This document shows, piece after piece, positions 1 to 9,876 of a DNA stretch of 64,000 bases (the stretch's first letter is position 1; each line of letters starts with the position of its first letter). A program made the position numbers and the translations under genes. The notes below the pieces were generated by a model. It saw nothing but the letters and a program-made list of their open reading frames with translations, did not search any database and was not told the DNA's origin. Source of the DNA: Corynebacterium sp. J010B-136 (lineage in GTDB: Bacteria > Actinomycetota > Actinomycetes > Mycobacteriales > Mycobacteriaceae); the NCBI RefSeq assembly GCF_002967075.1, contig NZ_PUGE01000002.1:372001-436000 (forward strand), read 5' to 3'.

Positions 1-96
1 CACCCCTAGACCCGTTGGTCCAAGCGCCCGTAATGGCGCTGTGGCCAGCGGGTTTAGTTTTGTGTCATGAAGGTCTCAACAACTCGTTGGCAGTTA

Positions 97-115
97 ATGT
101 GTTAGCCTTGCCTAA
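97..115. promoter_or_regulatory. Probable DtxR (iron repressor) operator
   Basis: The 19 bases match the known DtxR operator consensus (TTAGGTTAGSCTAACCTAA) at 14 of 19 positions, including the core GTTAGCCT and the right arm CCTAA. The site lies 67 bases upstream of the start of a siderophore-interacting protein gene, which is a classic DtxR target in corynebacteria. The match is seen in the sequence; repression by Fe-DtxR is inferred. Confidence 0.6.
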
Positions 116-181
116 GTGTGCGGCGTGCAGATTTCCGCCGGTACGAAGCAACCCCAGAATTATTTAAGGATAGTGATCACT

Positions 182-1042
182 ATGGCTGACCAAGCTAATC
201 CAGCACCCAAGCGCAAGGCACGGAAGGCACACGAGGCAACCGTTACTGGTCGCCGTCAGCTTTCTCCGGACCTGGTTCGTCTCAGCTTGAACTCACCAGA
301 CTTTGTGGGCCAGGAATTAGAATTTACCGACCACTACATCAAGCTGCTGTTTGTTCCAGAGGGCGCAGATTACGCATGGCCTTTCGATGCCGCACAGATC
401 CGCGAGGAACAGCCACGCGATAAGCAGCCCATTACCCGTACCTACACCATTTTTAACCTCAACTCCGAGACCGGCGATTTCGAGGCAGACTTTGTCACCC
501 ACGGTGATTCCGGTCTGGCAGGCCCATGGGGCCGCGATGTGGAAGTAGGAGCAAAGATCGGTTTCTTCGGTCCAGGCGGCAAGTGGGAGCCAGAAGCATC
601 CTATGACCACTTCGTCTTCGCCGGCGATGAGTCAGCCGCGCCAGCGATTAGCGCTGGTTTGGCACGCTTGCCAGAAGGTGCCACCGCAACGGCCTATATC
701 GAGATTGAATCCGAAGACCGCACCTTTGAGGTCCCAACGGGTGAAGGTATCGACATCCAGTGGGTCTACCGCAATGGCGCAACGCATGGCACGGAACTTT
801 CCCGCATCGTCCGCGGTGCCGGCGTGCCAGAAGGTAAGAAAACCAGCTGGTTCGTACACGGCGTTGCCGAAATGATTAAAGAGATGCGTCGCTTCCTCTT
901 TGTCGAATCCGAAATCCCACGTGAGGACGTCTCCATCTCTGGTTACTGGCGCATCGGCATGACCGAAGACCAGTGGCAATCGTCCAAGCAGGAATTCAAT
1001 GCGGAGATTGAGGCAGAAGAAGAGCGCCTCAGCACGCGTTAA
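182..1042 (+). CDS. Siderophore-interacting FAD-dependent protein
   Basis: A 286-residue cytoplasmic flavoprotein of the SIP family, which reduces Fe(III)-siderophores after uptake using NAD(P)H. The FAD-binding half holds the RTYT motif at residues 86-89. The C-terminal NAD(P)H half ends in the GYWRIG signature near residue 260 that marks this family. I chose ATG 182 because AAGGA lies about 10 bases upstream; the longer frame from GTG 116 would begin on top of the DtxR-like site. The gene stands alone: the next gene is convergent. The DtxR-like box at 97-115 suggests induction by iron starvation. Confidence 0.88.
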   Translation: MADQANPAPKRKARKAHEATVTGRRQLSPDLVRLSLNSPDFVGQELEFTDHYIKLLFVPEGADYAWPFDAAQIREEQPRDKQPITRTYTIFNLNSETGDFEADFVTHGDSGLAGPWGRDVEVGAKIGFFGPGGKWEPEASYDHFVFAGDESAAPAISAGLARLPEGATATAYIEIESEDRTFEVPTGEGIDIQWVYRNGATHGTELSRIVRGAGVPEGKKTSWFVHGVAEMIKEMRRFLFVESEIPREDVSISGYWRIGMTEDQWQSSKQEFNAEIEAEEERLSTR

Positions 1043-1063
1043 TTAACTGAAGTTAATTAACGC
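1036..1063. terminator. Strong hairpin between convergent genes
   Basis: Two perfect 12-base arms (GCGTTAATTAAC and its complement) enclose a TGAA loop. The left arm contains the TAA stop of the siderophore-interacting gene. Each arm holds its own TTAATTAA palindrome. There is no clear T-run, so this may be a bidirectional stop or an mRNA-stabilising hairpin rather than a textbook terminator. Confidence 0.5.
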
Positions 1064-1107
1064 AGGAGTACAGCAGCAGAATGCGGGCTCTTCGCCTTTA
1101 TTGAAGC

Positions 1108-1431
1108 CTACTTGCTGTCAGAAAGCAGGTACGCCGCGCCTGCCGATGCTCCAGTGACCGCAAAGACCGCTGGCCAAGCACCAATCTTTTTCGCCAGTGG
1201 GTGAGAAGCACCGAAACCGCCGATATACAGCGCGGTCAGGCCCACGGTGGTTGGAATATCAGTTTTAGCCAACCACGAACGCACTGCCCAGCCACCCGCA
1301 GCCGCGAGCACAACACCGCCAAGCGGACGGATTCCAGATTCCCGAGCGGTGATGAAACCACCGAGCAGACCTGCACTCACAACAGTCGCAGTCTTTACTT
1401 TTTTCGCATTTTTAATATCAATTGCAGACAT
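1108..1431 (-). CDS. Small membrane protein, unknown function
   Basis: A 107-residue protein beginning MSAIDIKNAKKVK and followed by three or so hydrophobic stretches rich in Gly and Ala (about residues 15-45, 55-70 and 80-103). It is probably an integral membrane protein. A longer frame starts 63 codons upstream, but that extension overlaps the divergent MFS gene and has no membrane character, so ATG 1431 is preferred. I do not recognise a named family. It is divergent from the MFS gene at 1469, and the two starts are only 37 bases apart, so the promoters must overlap. Confidence 0.6.
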   Translation of the reverse strand: MSAIDIKNAKKVKTATVVSAGLLGGFITARESGIRPLGGVVLAAAGGWAVRSWLAKTDIPTTVGLTALYIGGFGASHPLAKKIGAWPAVFAVTGASAGAAYLLSDSK

Positions 1432-1468
1432 GTTTTTATGATAGCCGTTTTGCCGTACAGTACCGGTA

Positions 1469-2743
1469 GTGAATATCTGGATATATTTGGGCTCAGCGGG
1501 CATGTCTGCGCTGGGCAACTCGATTGCGGGCATCGTATGGCCGTGGATCGTTTTAGAGCGCACCGGTGACCCCGCCGCCGCGGGCCTGGTCGCTGCAGCA
1601 GTGGCAGTACCCTCTGTCATCTTCGCTTTCCTCGGCGGCTACCTCATCGATACCGTCGGTAGAAAACCCATGTCGGTTATCTCCGATATTATTTCCGGCG
1701 CATCTGTCGCAGGTGTCGTCCTCGTCGATCAGACCTTAGGGCTGACCATCGCCTGGTTTATTGCTTTAGGCATCATCGGCGGCGTGGGAGATATCCCCGG
1801 CATGGCAGCGCGCTCCGCGTTGGTAGGCGATGTCTCGCAGGCCTCAGGCAAGACCGTGGACTATATCGCAGGTCTTAACCAGGCGATCTTAGGCGTGGCA
1901 TTTTTGGTCGGCCCCGCTGTTGCGGGCGTCTTATTAGCCGCGCTCGATTCCAGCTTGGTACTCATCATCACCGCAGCCTGTTCCTTCCTCGCAGCATTGC
2001 TGACTACCTTCTTGCGCTTGGCCAAGCGCGAACTTACAGAAGAAGAAAAGCAGGCCGCGGCAACAGATAATGCGTTGAACCTGCAAGCACTCAAGAGCTG
2101 GGGACAGGTTATCAGTCCCGCTCCGATTAGGTTGCTAGCCATTTTCCTTTTCGGCGGAGTGGCACTTGTTGCGCCATTTTTAGGCGTGCTGATGCCCGCG
2201 CATTTCCAAAAGGCAGATCAGCCCTTCCTGCTGGGCTTGGCATTTTCTTTCTACGCCATCGGCATGATGATCTCGGGCGCAGGCATTGCCAAAGTCGGTA
2301 CCTCGCGTCGTCGTTTAGTGTGGGCCGTTGCCGTTGGGGTTGAAGCCATAGGCTTTGCGATGATGGCCGCCCTCGGCGTGTCCTGGCTCGTCGTCATCGG
2401 CTGCGGAATCGCAGGTTTTGCCGGTGGCATGCTCTCACCTTTGCAGATGGTGCTGGTTACTGAAGAAACCCCCGAACACATGCGTGGGCGCGCATTTTCT
2501 CTGTTCACCGCCATCATGCAATTCGGCGGGCCAATCGGCTTGGTTATCGCATCGGGACTGTTGACCACCTTGTCGATCTACCAGCTGGCTGTCCTACTCG
2601 TTGGTGCCTACATGTTAGTCGCCATTTGGGCGATGATTCGCGGGCTGAAGGTACTACCGAGCTTTGTCGCATCAGAAGCAACAACGACACCCGTCGACAC
2701 CATATCGGGTCAGGGTTCACCGGAAGGTGAAACATCCAGTTAG
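1469..2743 (+). CDS. MFS transporter, possible exporter
   Basis: A 424-residue major facilitator superfamily permease with about 12 hydrophobic helices. The loop between helices 2 and 3 carries the family motif as DTVGRKPM (near residue 61). A charged cytoplasmic loop (RELTEEEK) lies in the middle. It starts with GTG at 1469. The fold resembles the MFS_3/EntS-like drug or siderophore exporters, and the neighbouring siderophore-reductase gene makes a metabolite-export role conceivable. The substrate cannot be read from sequence. The next MFS gene begins 10 bases after its stop, suggesting one transcript. Confidence 0.8.
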   Translation: MNIWIYLGSAGMSALGNSIAGIVWPWIVLERTGDPAAAGLVAAAVAVPSVIFAFLGGYLIDTVGRKPMSVISDIISGASVAGVVLVDQTLGLTIAWFIALGIIGGVGDIPGMAARSALVGDVSQASGKTVDYIAGLNQAILGVAFLVGPAVAGVLLAALDSSLVLIITAACSFLAALLTTFLRLAKRELTEEEKQAAATDNALNLQALKSWGQVISPAPIRLLAIFLFGGVALVAPFLGVLMPAHFQKADQPFLLGLAFSFYAIGMMISGAGIAKVGTSRRRLVWAVAVGVEAIGFAMMAALGVSWLVVIGCGIAGFAGGMLSPLQMVLVTEETPEHMRGRAFSLFTAIMQFGGPIGLVIASGLLTTLSIYQLAVLLVGAYMLVAIWAMIRGLKVLPSFVASEATTTPVDTISGQGSPEGETSS

Positions 2744-2753
2744 GATAGCCTGC

Positions 2754-4163
2754 GTGTCTACTACTAAACCTACCCCGATGCCCTCAGTGTCGAAGCCCCA
2801 AGCCTGGCGCGCTTTAGCTGCGCTGTGCCTGGGCTTTTTCATGGTGCTGATGGATCAAACCATCGTCGCGGTAGCAACGCCTGAAATCATGGCCAACTTC
2901 GATACGGAGTTTGACCAAGTTGTGTGGGTAACCTCCATCTACCTGTTGTGCATGGTCGTACCACTTCTGTTTACGGGCCGTTTGGGCGACCGATTTGGTC
3001 AAGCGCGGATGTTCCAATTGGGCATTACTGTCTTTGTGATCGCCGCACTCGCTGCATCATTGGCGCCCAACCTGGCGGTGCTCCTAGTCGCCCGCGCGGT
3101 CCAAGGTTTAGGCGCAGCCATCTTGACCCCGCAGACGATGGCCGTAATCAACCGTATCTTTCCCCAAGATGCGCGCGGACCAGCGCTTGGTGTGTGGGGT
3201 GCAGTCGGATCCGTTGCCTCACTAGTAGGACCTGTACTGGGCGGATTTATCATCAGCACCTTTGGCTGGCGCGGCGTCTTCGTCCTGCACCTGCCATTAG
3301 GCATTGCTGCATTGGTGCTATCTGCGCTGTGGGTGCCGAAGCTGCCGACGTATGCACGGAGCATCGACAAGCTAAGCGTCGTGGTGACCTTAGTCGGTAT
3401 GACCTCTGCGGTTATCGCCATCCAGCAAGGCCCGGGCTTGGGCTGGCCGTGGTGGACTTTTGTCCTACTTATCGGCGGCATTGGCTTGATTGCCTGGTTC
3501 GTGCGACTGCAAGCCACAGCGAGCAAACGCGGTACCGAACCACTGGTGCCGCTGACTTTGTTTAAAAACCGCAACTACTCACTCGGTGCTTTTTCTATCT
3601 CCACCATGGGCTTTGCTGTGGCATCGCAGATGCTGCCGATCATGATGTGGTTTCAAACCGGCCGGGGATTAACCTCCGCCGAAGCAGGCCTGATGATGGT
3701 GCCCATGGCCGTGGCCGCAGGTCTCGGCTCGCCTTTGGTGGGACCTTTGGCTGACCGGATTAAGCCGCGGCTGCTGTCGGTGTTTGGCTTCGGCTCTGTC
3801 ATCGTGGCGCTGCTGTGGATTGCCGGGATTATGTACACCGATGCTGCACTGTTCTGGTTTATCGGTGCCTCAGCGCTGCTTGGTGTGGGCAATGCTTTTG
3901 TGTGGGCACCGAACTCGGTTACCGCCATGCGCACCGTGGACCTGCGCTATATGGGCGCGGCTTCGGGTGTGTACAACACCACCCGCCAAGTTGGCGCTGT
4001 GGTGGGTGCTGCTGCCGTAGGTGCTGCGATGCAGGTCGGCTCCGCCAGCCTCGGGCTGCACCAAGGCATGGCGATTGCGCTCGTGCTGCCGGCAGCCGTG
4101 ATGGTCGCAGGTCTTATTGCCGTGGCCTGTTTTGAAAATACCTTGACGCCCAAGCGCGCTTAG
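2754..4163 (+). CDS. MFS transporter, DHA2 (EmrB/QacA) type
   Basis: A 469-residue drug:proton antiporter-like permease with about 14 hydrophobic helices. The first helix bears the DHA2 hallmark MDQTIVAVATP, and the loop after helix 2 has GRLGDRFG. The start is GTG 2754, preceded by AGGA ten bases upstream. A longer frame runs back into the end of the previous MFS gene and is rejected. It lies 10 bases behind that gene, so the two exporters probably form an operon. Substrates are probably hydrophobic or cationic drugs or metabolites (family knowledge), but none can be assigned. Confidence 0.85.
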   Translation: MSTTKPTPMPSVSKPQAWRALAALCLGFFMVLMDQTIVAVATPEIMANFDTEFDQVVWVTSIYLLCMVVPLLFTGRLGDRFGQARMFQLGITVFVIAALAASLAPNLAVLLVARAVQGLGAAILTPQTMAVINRIFPQDARGPALGVWGAVGSVASLVGPVLGGFIISTFGWRGVFVLHLPLGIAALVLSALWVPKLPTYARSIDKLSVVVTLVGMTSAVIAIQQGPGLGWPWWTFVLLIGGIGLIAWFVRLQATASKRGTEPLVPLTLFKNRNYSLGAFSISTMGFAVASQMLPIMMWFQTGRGLTSAEAGLMMVPMAVAAGLGSPLVGPLADRIKPRLLSVFGFGSVIVALLWIAGIMYTDAALFWFIGASALLGVGNAFVWAPNSVTAMRTVDLRYMGAASGVYNTTRQVGAVVGAAAVGAAMQVGSASLGLHQGMAIALVLPAAVMVAGLIAVACFENTLTPKRA

Positions 4164-4187
4164 AGATTCCAAACTAGTGTGGTGGTT

Positions 4188-5219
4188 ATGCGACTAGCCA
4201 CATTGACTTCCGGCGGCGATTGCCCCGGCCTAAATGCCGTAATTCGCGCTATTGTGCGCACCGCGTCTAATGAGTTCGGCGACACCGTTGTAGGTTATGA
4301 AGACGGCTGGGTGGGGCTGATGGAAGACCGCCGCCGCGACCTATATGACGACGCCACCATCGACCGCATCCTATTGCGCGGCGGCACTATCTTAGGCACC
4401 GGCCGTTTGCACCCGGATAAATTCAAAGCCGGATTAGACATCATCAAATCCAATCTGGAAGACGCCGGCGTGGACGCACTCATCGCCATTGGCGGCGAAG
4501 GCACGCTCAAGGGCGCGAAGTGGCTGGCAGACAACGGCGTGCCCGTCATTGGCGTTCCCAAGACCATTGACAATGACGTCAATGCGACTGACTACACCTT
4601 CGGTTTTGATACCGCCGTATCTGTTGCCACCGATGCCATTGACCGGCTGCACACCACCGCGGAATCTCACAACCGCATTTTGATTGTTGAAGTCATGGGC
4701 CGCCACGTCGGCTGGATTGCGCTGCACGCCGGCATGGCTGGCGGTGCGCACTACACCGTGATTCCCGAAGTGCCTTTCGATGTCGCCGATATCTGCAAGG
4801 CCATGGAACGCCGCTTCCAGATGGGGGAGAAGTACGGCATTATCTGCGTCGCCGAAGGCGCTCTGCCCAAGGAAGGCACCATGAACTTTGGCGAAGGCGA
4901 AGAAGACGAATTCGGGCACAAAACCTTCAACGGCATTGGGCAAGTTATCGGCGATGAGATTAAATCCCGCACCGGATACGACGTGCGCACCACTGTGTTG
5001 GGCCATATCCAGCGCGGCGGCACCCCGACTGCCTATGACCGCGTCCTGGCAACCCGCTACGGTGTTTCCGCCGCCCGCGCTGCCCACGAAGGCCTGTCCA
5101 ATAAGTGCGTTGCACTCCGCGGCGAAGACATCAAACTCGTTGACCTTGCCGACGCCGTCGATGAACTAAAGACCGTGCCGATTCACCGCTACGAAAACGC
5201 CCAAGCGCTGTTTGGCTAA
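4188..5219 (+). CDS. pfkA: 6-phosphofructokinase
   Basis: Phosphorylates fructose 6-phosphate to fructose 1,6-bisphosphate, the committed step of glycolysis. The 343 residues carry the phosphate-binding GGDCPGLN (residues 9-16), the substrate-binding PKTIDND motif, and GGEGT at about 104. The Gly after Glu there fits ATP rather than pyrophosphate as donor. ATG 4188 gives [10 protein letters not shown], the usual family N-terminus and the length of the C. glutamicum enzyme; a GTG lies three codons upstream. The gene starts 24 bases after the DHA2 exporter, which may be accidental readthrough rather than function. Confidence 0.96.
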   Translation: MRLATLTSGGDCPGLNAVIRAIVRTASNEFGDTVVGYEDGWVGLMEDRRRDLYDDATIDRILLRGGTILGTGRLHPDKFKAGLDIIKSNLEDAGVDALIAIGGEGTLKGAKWLADNGVPVIGVPKTIDNDVNATDYTFGFDTAVSVATDAIDRLHTTAESHNRILIVEVMGRHVGWIALHAGMAGGAHYTVIPEVPFDVADICKAMERRFQMGEKYGIICVAEGALPKEGTMNFGEGEEDEFGHKTFNGIGQVIGDEIKSRTGYDVRTTVLGHIQRGGTPTAYDRVLATRYGVSAARAAHEGLSNKCVALRGEDIKLVDLADAVDELKTVPIHRYENAQALFG

Positions 5220-5265
5220 TATCTCAGTTCATGAAGTTGCTCACCTAATGGGATAGGTATCCCAA

Positions 5266-6336
5266 ATGGTGGACTACTATGAGGGGATGAATAATTCCCT
5301 TGATTCACAATCCGGTGGCGCAGGCGCTGCCGGGCATTCGACTCCTACACAATCTGACGCTGATAAAGCGGCGACCGCTCGCGAAGATCGCGCTGCGTTT
5401 ATCGCGGCGCTTGGATTTCCAGTTCTGGTTATCATTGGTGGTCTATTAGGCTTTTTCTTCCCCGACGTTGCTACGGGCTTTGCGCCGCAGGTAACCCCAT
5501 TGCTGGGCATCATCATGTTCGGCATGGGTTTGACGTTGCGGCCGGTAGACTTTGGGCTCATTGCTAAGCGGCCTTTGCCCGTGCTCATTGGTGTTGTCGC
5601 GCAGTTTGTCATCATGCCGCTGCTCGCGGTACTGACTGTATGGATTTTGCAGCTGCCTGCAGAAATTGCAGTTGGTGTCATCCTGGTTGGTTGTGCACCG
5701 GGTGGTACGTCCTCCAACGTGGTCAGCTACCTCGCACGCGGCGACGTTGCCTTGTCCGTGACCATGACCTCTGTGTCCACGCTGCTGGCGCCGCTTTTGA
5801 CCCCGATGCTGACGTTGTGGCTGGCAGGGCAGTACATGCCGCTCGATGCTGGTGCGATGGCGTGGGACATCGTCAAGGTTGTTCTCATCCCTGTGGTCGG
5901 CGGTCTGGTTGTCCGCCTGCTGTTGCCAAAGGTGGTCGCATTTATTACCCCGGCGCTGCCATGGATTTCTGTGATCGCAATTTCGTCGATTGTGGCCATC
6001 GTCGTTGGCGGCAACCGCGACAACATCGTCACCGCTGGCGGCGTCGTGCTGGTTGCGGTCATCATCCACAACGGCCTGGGCTACGCGTTGGGCTACCTCA
6101 CCGGTAAATTCACCCGCCAGCCAGAACCTGTCGCACGCACCATGGCGATTGAGGTGGGCATGCAAAACTCCGGCATGGCAACAACGTTGGCTTCGACTTA
6201 CTTCAGCCCACTTTCGGCGCTGCCGGGCGCGGTGTTCTCTGTCTGGCACAACCTCTCCGGTGCCGTGGTGGCAGCCGTCTGCCGCTACGTGGATGGCCGT
6301 GCTGCAAAGGTCGAGCAGAGCGTGGAAGCTAAGTAG
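5266..6336 (+). CDS. Bile acid:sodium symporter family (BASS) transporter
   Basis: A 356-residue integral membrane protein with a polar N-terminal tail of about 45 residues, then nine to ten hydrophobic helices. The family motifs GCAPGGTSSNVVSYLARGD and EVGMQNSGMA are present; these form the crossed-helix sodium and substrate sites in BASS proteins. Members move organic anions with Na+. C. glutamicum has the same gene next to gatB. The start is uncertain: ATG 5266 is used, with ATG 5287 as alternative. Substrate unknown. Confidence 0.87.
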   Translation: MVDYYEGMNNSLDSQSGGAGAAGHSTPTQSDADKAATAREDRAAFIAALGFPVLVIIGGLLGFFFPDVATGFAPQVTPLLGIIMFGMGLTLRPVDFGLIAKRPLPVLIGVVAQFVIMPLLAVLTVWILQLPAEIAVGVILVGCAPGGTSSNVVSYLARGDVALSVTMTSVSTLLAPLLTPMLTLWLAGQYMPLDAGAMAWDIVKVVLIPVVGGLVVRLLLPKVVAFITPALPWISVIAISSIVAIVVGGNRDNIVTAGGVVLVAVIIHNGLGYALGYLTGKFTRQPEPVARTMAIEVGMQNSGMATTLASTYFSPLSALPGAVFSVWHNLSGAVVAAVCRYVDGRAAKVEQSVEAK

Positions 6337-6405
6337 TTCACTTAAAGGCCTGTGAGGGCTGGGTGGTGTCTGACGCTTCAGGGTAGAAGTATTAAGATGG
6401 CACGC

Positions 6406-7911
6406 ATGACTGCTGCGATGTATGACCTGATGGACTTTGATGAAGTCCTTGAAAAGTATGACCCAGTTATGGGCTTGGAAGTCCACGTCGAATTAGGCAC
6501 GGACACCAAGATGTTTTCCACCTCGGCAACCAATTTTGATGCTCCTGCCAACTCCAACGTAGACCCTGTGTCCTTGGGTCTGCCTGGCGCATTGCCAGTG
6601 GTTAATGCCAAGGGCGTGGAATGGGCTATCAAGATTGGTCTGGCGCTTAATTGCTCCATTGCGGAATCATCGCGCTTTGCCCGCAAGAACTACTTCTACC
6701 CGGATCAGCCAAAGAACTACCAGATCTCCCAGTACGATGAGCCAATTGCTTACGATGGCTACCTAGACGTTGTTCTGGAAGACGGCACCGAGTGGCGCGT
6801 GGAGATTGAGCGCGCACACATGGAAGAAGACACCGGCAAGCTGACCCACTTGGGCGGTACCTCGGGCCGTATTCACGGCGCAACCGCGTCTTTGGTTGAC
6901 TGCAACCGCGCTGGTATTCCTCTGATTGAGATTGTCACCAAGCCAATTGAAGGCGCCGGCGAGCGTGCGCCAGAGATTGCGCGTGCTTATGTCACCGCTT
7001 TGCGCGAGCTGGTCGCGGCACTCGGCGTTTCCGATGCCCGCATGGACCAGGGGTCTATGCGCGTGGACTCCAACGTGTCCCTGCGCCCGGTCGGCACCAC
7101 TGAGTTTGGTACCCGTACCGAGACCAAGAACATCAACTCTTTGCGTTCTGTGGAGCAGGCAGTGCGCTTTGAGATGATGCGTCAGGCGCAAGTGCTTGAC
7201 GATGGCGGCGTGATCGACCAAGAAACCCGCCACTACCAAGAGACCGACGGTTCTACTTCCAAGGGGCGCCCGAAGGAAACCGCGGATGATTACCGCTACT
7301 TCAATGATCCTGATTTGCCGCCAGTTTTGGCACCACGCGAGTGGGTTGAAGAAATCCGTCAGACTCTGCCAGAGATGCCATGGATTCGCCGCGCGCGCAT
7401 CCAGGAAGAGTGGGGCTTGAAAGACGCAGAGATGCGTGACCTGGTCAACGCTGGCGCACTTGATCTGATCATCGCGACCACTGAAGAGGGTACGACCCCA
7501 GATGAGGCGCGTTCTTGGTGGGTTTCTTACCTGTCCGCGAAGGCAAATGAGCAGGGTGTTGACCTGCCAGCTTTGAGCATCACCCCGGCACAGGTTGCCC
7601 GCGTGGCCGCTTTGGTCAAGGAAGGCAAGCTGACTAATAAGTTGGCACGCCAGGCTGTCGATGGTGTTCTCGCCGGCGAAGGCGATGTCGATGAGGTTGT
7701 TAAGGCACGCGGTCTGGAAGTCGTTCGCGATGATGCAGCGATTGAAAAGGCTGTCGATGACGCCTTGGCCGCAAACCCAGACATCGTGGAGAAGTACCGC
7801 GCTGGCAACAAGAAGGTCACCGGCGCTATCGTCGGTGCCGTCATGAAGGCTACCCAGGGCAAGGCTGACCCAGGTCAGGTCAACCAGCTGATTGCTAAAA
7901 AGCTTAGCTAA
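6406..7911 (+). CDS. gatB: Asp/Glu-tRNA amidotransferase subunit B
   Basis: Subunit B of GatCAB, which binds the tRNA and, with the glutaminase GatA, turns Glu-tRNA(Gln) into Gln-tRNA(Gln). The 501 residues begin [21 protein letters not shown] and contain GLEVHVEL, the [15 protein letters not shown] signature, [12 protein letters not shown], and the C-terminal YqeY-like tail ending in a [12 protein letters not shown] motif. The start is chosen by match to the C. glutamicum N-terminus; an ATG three codons upstream is the alternative. gatA and gatC are not in the window. gltX and tRNA-Gln, which supply the substrate, lie at 40-42 kb. Confidence 0.96.
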   Translation: MTAAMYDLMDFDEVLEKYDPVMGLEVHVELGTDTKMFSTSATNFDAPANSNVDPVSLGLPGALPVVNAKGVEWAIKIGLALNCSIAESSRFARKNYFYPDQPKNYQISQYDEPIAYDGYLDVVLEDGTEWRVEIERAHMEEDTGKLTHLGGTSGRIHGATASLVDCNRAGIPLIEIVTKPIEGAGERAPEIARAYVTALRELVAALGVSDARMDQGSMRVDSNVSLRPVGTTEFGTRTETKNINSLRSVEQAVRFEMMRQAQVLDDGGVIDQETRHYQETDGSTSKGRPKETADDYRYFNDPDLPPVLAPREWVEEIRQTLPEMPWIRRARIQEEWGLKDAEMRDLVNAGALDLIIATTEEGTTPDEARSWWVSYLSAKANEQGVDLPALSITPAQVARVAALVKEGKLTNKLARQAVDGVLAGEGDVDEVVKARGLEVVRDDAAIEKAVDDALAANPDIVEKYRAGNKKVTGAIVGAVMKATQGKADPGQVNQLIAKKLS

Positions 7912-8182
7912 TAAGCGCTAGCTCTCGCTCGCCACATACCCGCATGTTAAGTGTTTGGATTCCCAAGCTTCTGACGTGCGGGTTCCGCGTTTTATGGGTC
8001 AAAATGCCGGGCGCGTGCGCTGCAGCATTGATTGATTCACACAATCATTAAGGCTGTGAGATAACACATGGTAATCAAAACTATATAAAGCCAGGCAGGG
8101 GCATATTTTCGCATTGTTTTAACAGTGAACAACACCGCAAAAAATTCGCATCGGTGCAGGTCAGTAGTTAACCTAGATAAAT

Positions 8183-9562
8183 GTGTCTTTTAGAAACATA
8201 ATCGGTATTGCTCTCGCATTCATTGGCCTATTGGTGGGGGCGGGCTTTGCAACCGGACAAGAAGTAGTCCAGTACTTCACGGCGTTTGGTATCAACGGCG
8301 TGTGGGGAATGATTATCGCCGGTGTCATCATGACACTTGCCGGCACCGTATTTTTACAACTCGGTTCTTATTTCCACGCCTCTGAGCACAACGCGGTGTT
8401 CCGGAAGGTATCGCACCCAGTGGTCTCGAAGATGCTCGATGTCGCTGTCATCTTCACACTTTTTGCTGTCGGCTTTGTCATGCTGGCCGGTGCAGGCTCA
8501 AACATGGCGCAGCAATTTGGCTGGCCCACCTGGGTGGGCTCGACGCTTATGATGGTGCTCGTTCTAGCAACTGGCCTGTTGGATGTCGACAAGGTCTCCA
8601 ACGTCATTGGCCTGTTGACGCCAACCATCATTATCGCAGTGGTCGTCGTGCTGGTCTACACCTTGATGAATATGCCAGCTGCCCCCGCTGCCGTCATCGA
8701 TACCGCCTCGCAAACCGATGCACCGATTGGCAACTGGCTGGTATCTGCCCTCAATTACAACGGTCTAGCCTTGATTCTGGCAGTATCTATGTCTTTGGTC
8801 ATCGGCGGCGACCACATCAGCCCGCGTGAGGCCGGCTGGGGTGGCATCGTCGGCGGCTTCGGCTACGCGATTTTGCTCGGCATTGCTGGTTTCGTGTTGC
8901 TCATGGGCGCTGACAAGATTGTTGGTTCCGATGTTCCGATGCTTGTGCTTGTCAACGAAATGGGCGATACCGCTGGCATCTTGATGGCAGTGGTTATCTT
9001 CCTCATGATTTTCAATACCGCCATCGGCATGTTCTACGCGCTTGGCAAGCGCCTGTCTGCGGGACGCGAAAACCGCACCTATCCAATCTTTGCCGCAGGT
9101 ACCATCGCCGGCTACGGCATGAGCTTCTTCGGCTTTAAGACGTTGATGAACTACGTCTACCCAATCCTGGGATACTTGGGCATGTTCATGGTTATTGTTC
9201 TTGTCATCGCCTGGTTCCGTGGCCTGTCTAAGATTCGTGATGAATCCACCCGCCGCGAGCGCATCAAGTCCTTGCTGCGTCTTAAGCTGCACCCCGATGC
9301 AAAATACGATGAAAGGCTCGATGAAACCATCGGCCGCGAACTCGTAGAATCCAACCTAGATCACGAAGTACTCTTTGAAGACCTGATTGAAGAAGTCACT
9401 GAAGAGCTCGAATCCGACGACGCGGTCGAATTCACGGCCGAAGAAGTAGACGAAGAAGCAACCGATGTGCAGTACTACATCGACACCGATTCCGACAGCG
9501 CCGATGACACCGGTGACGAGAGTGACGACGATGCTAAGAAAGTAACCGACTCTGCACGCTAG
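8183..9562 (+). CDS. YkvI-family membrane protein with acidic tail
   Basis: A 459-residue protein. Residues 1 to about 350 form ten or so transmembrane helices of the YkvI/amino-acid-permease-like group, with the start GTG-encoded MSFRNIIGIALAFIGLLVGA and the signature GAGFATGQE near residue 20. The last about 110 residues are soluble and extremely acidic (runs of E and D), an unusual extension. The GTG start at 8183 is forced because the ATG two bases earlier hits a stop after six codons. A TAGATA hexamer at 8174-8179 lies almost on the start, so transcription may begin at or near it. Transport substrate unknown. Confidence 0.75.
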   Translation: MSFRNIIGIALAFIGLLVGAGFATGQEVVQYFTAFGINGVWGMIIAGVIMTLAGTVFLQLGSYFHASEHNAVFRKVSHPVVSKMLDVAVIFTLFAVGFVMLAGAGSNMAQQFGWPTWVGSTLMMVLVLATGLLDVDKVSNVIGLLTPTIIIAVVVVLVYTLMNMPAAPAAVIDTASQTDAPIGNWLVSALNYNGLALILAVSMSLVIGGDHISPREAGWGGIVGGFGYAILLGIAGFVLLMGADKIVGSDVPMLVLVNEMGDTAGILMAVVIFLMIFNTAIGMFYALGKRLSAGRENRTYPIFAAGTIAGYGMSFFGFKTLMNYVYPILGYLGMFMVIVLVIAWFRGLSKIRDESTRRERIKSLLRLKLHPDAKYDERLDETIGRELVESNLDHEVLFEDLIEEVTEELESDDAVEFTAEEVDEEATDVQYYIDTDSDSADDTGDESDDDAKKVTDSAR

Positions 9563-9589
9563 CAGAAACCCCAGATAAACCCTTCGCAG

Positions 9590-9616
9590 GAAAAACCTCC
9601 CGCGGAGGGTATTTTT
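9590..9616 (+). terminator. Probable rho-independent terminator
   Basis: A short stem (CCTCC / GGAGG) lies between AAAAA and TATTTTT, 30 bases after the YkvI gene. The stem is short, but the A/T tracts on both sides are typical. Confidence 0.6.
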
Positions 9617-9876
9617 CTGCCTACTGTTCATCGGGGGTACAGCCGTGCGTTCTATGAACGCAAACCCCTTATTGACTGCGCTGGCAAGACTTCCTCAAAG
9701 TCCTCTGGCGCTGCCAGACGCGACTTTTCGGCAGGGGTACTTTCGCGCTCCATTCGGTGATGTGCGGCACAATATGGCAGGTAAGAATGCTGGATGGAAA
9801 ATCCGCCCGAGGTGGCGTGGAGCGATGCCACTTAGGGCCTTGCGTTATCTTTTTAAAAGATTAGGAGCCTTAACCC
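9617..9876. other. Intergenic stretch upstream of benE-like gene
   Basis: No convincing gene. A 101-codon frame starts at 9645, but it overlaps the transporter by 74 bases, is Arg/Pro/Ala-biased and lacks a ribosome site. The interval should hold the promoter for the gene at 9877, but I see no clear -35/-10 pair. Confidence 0.4.
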
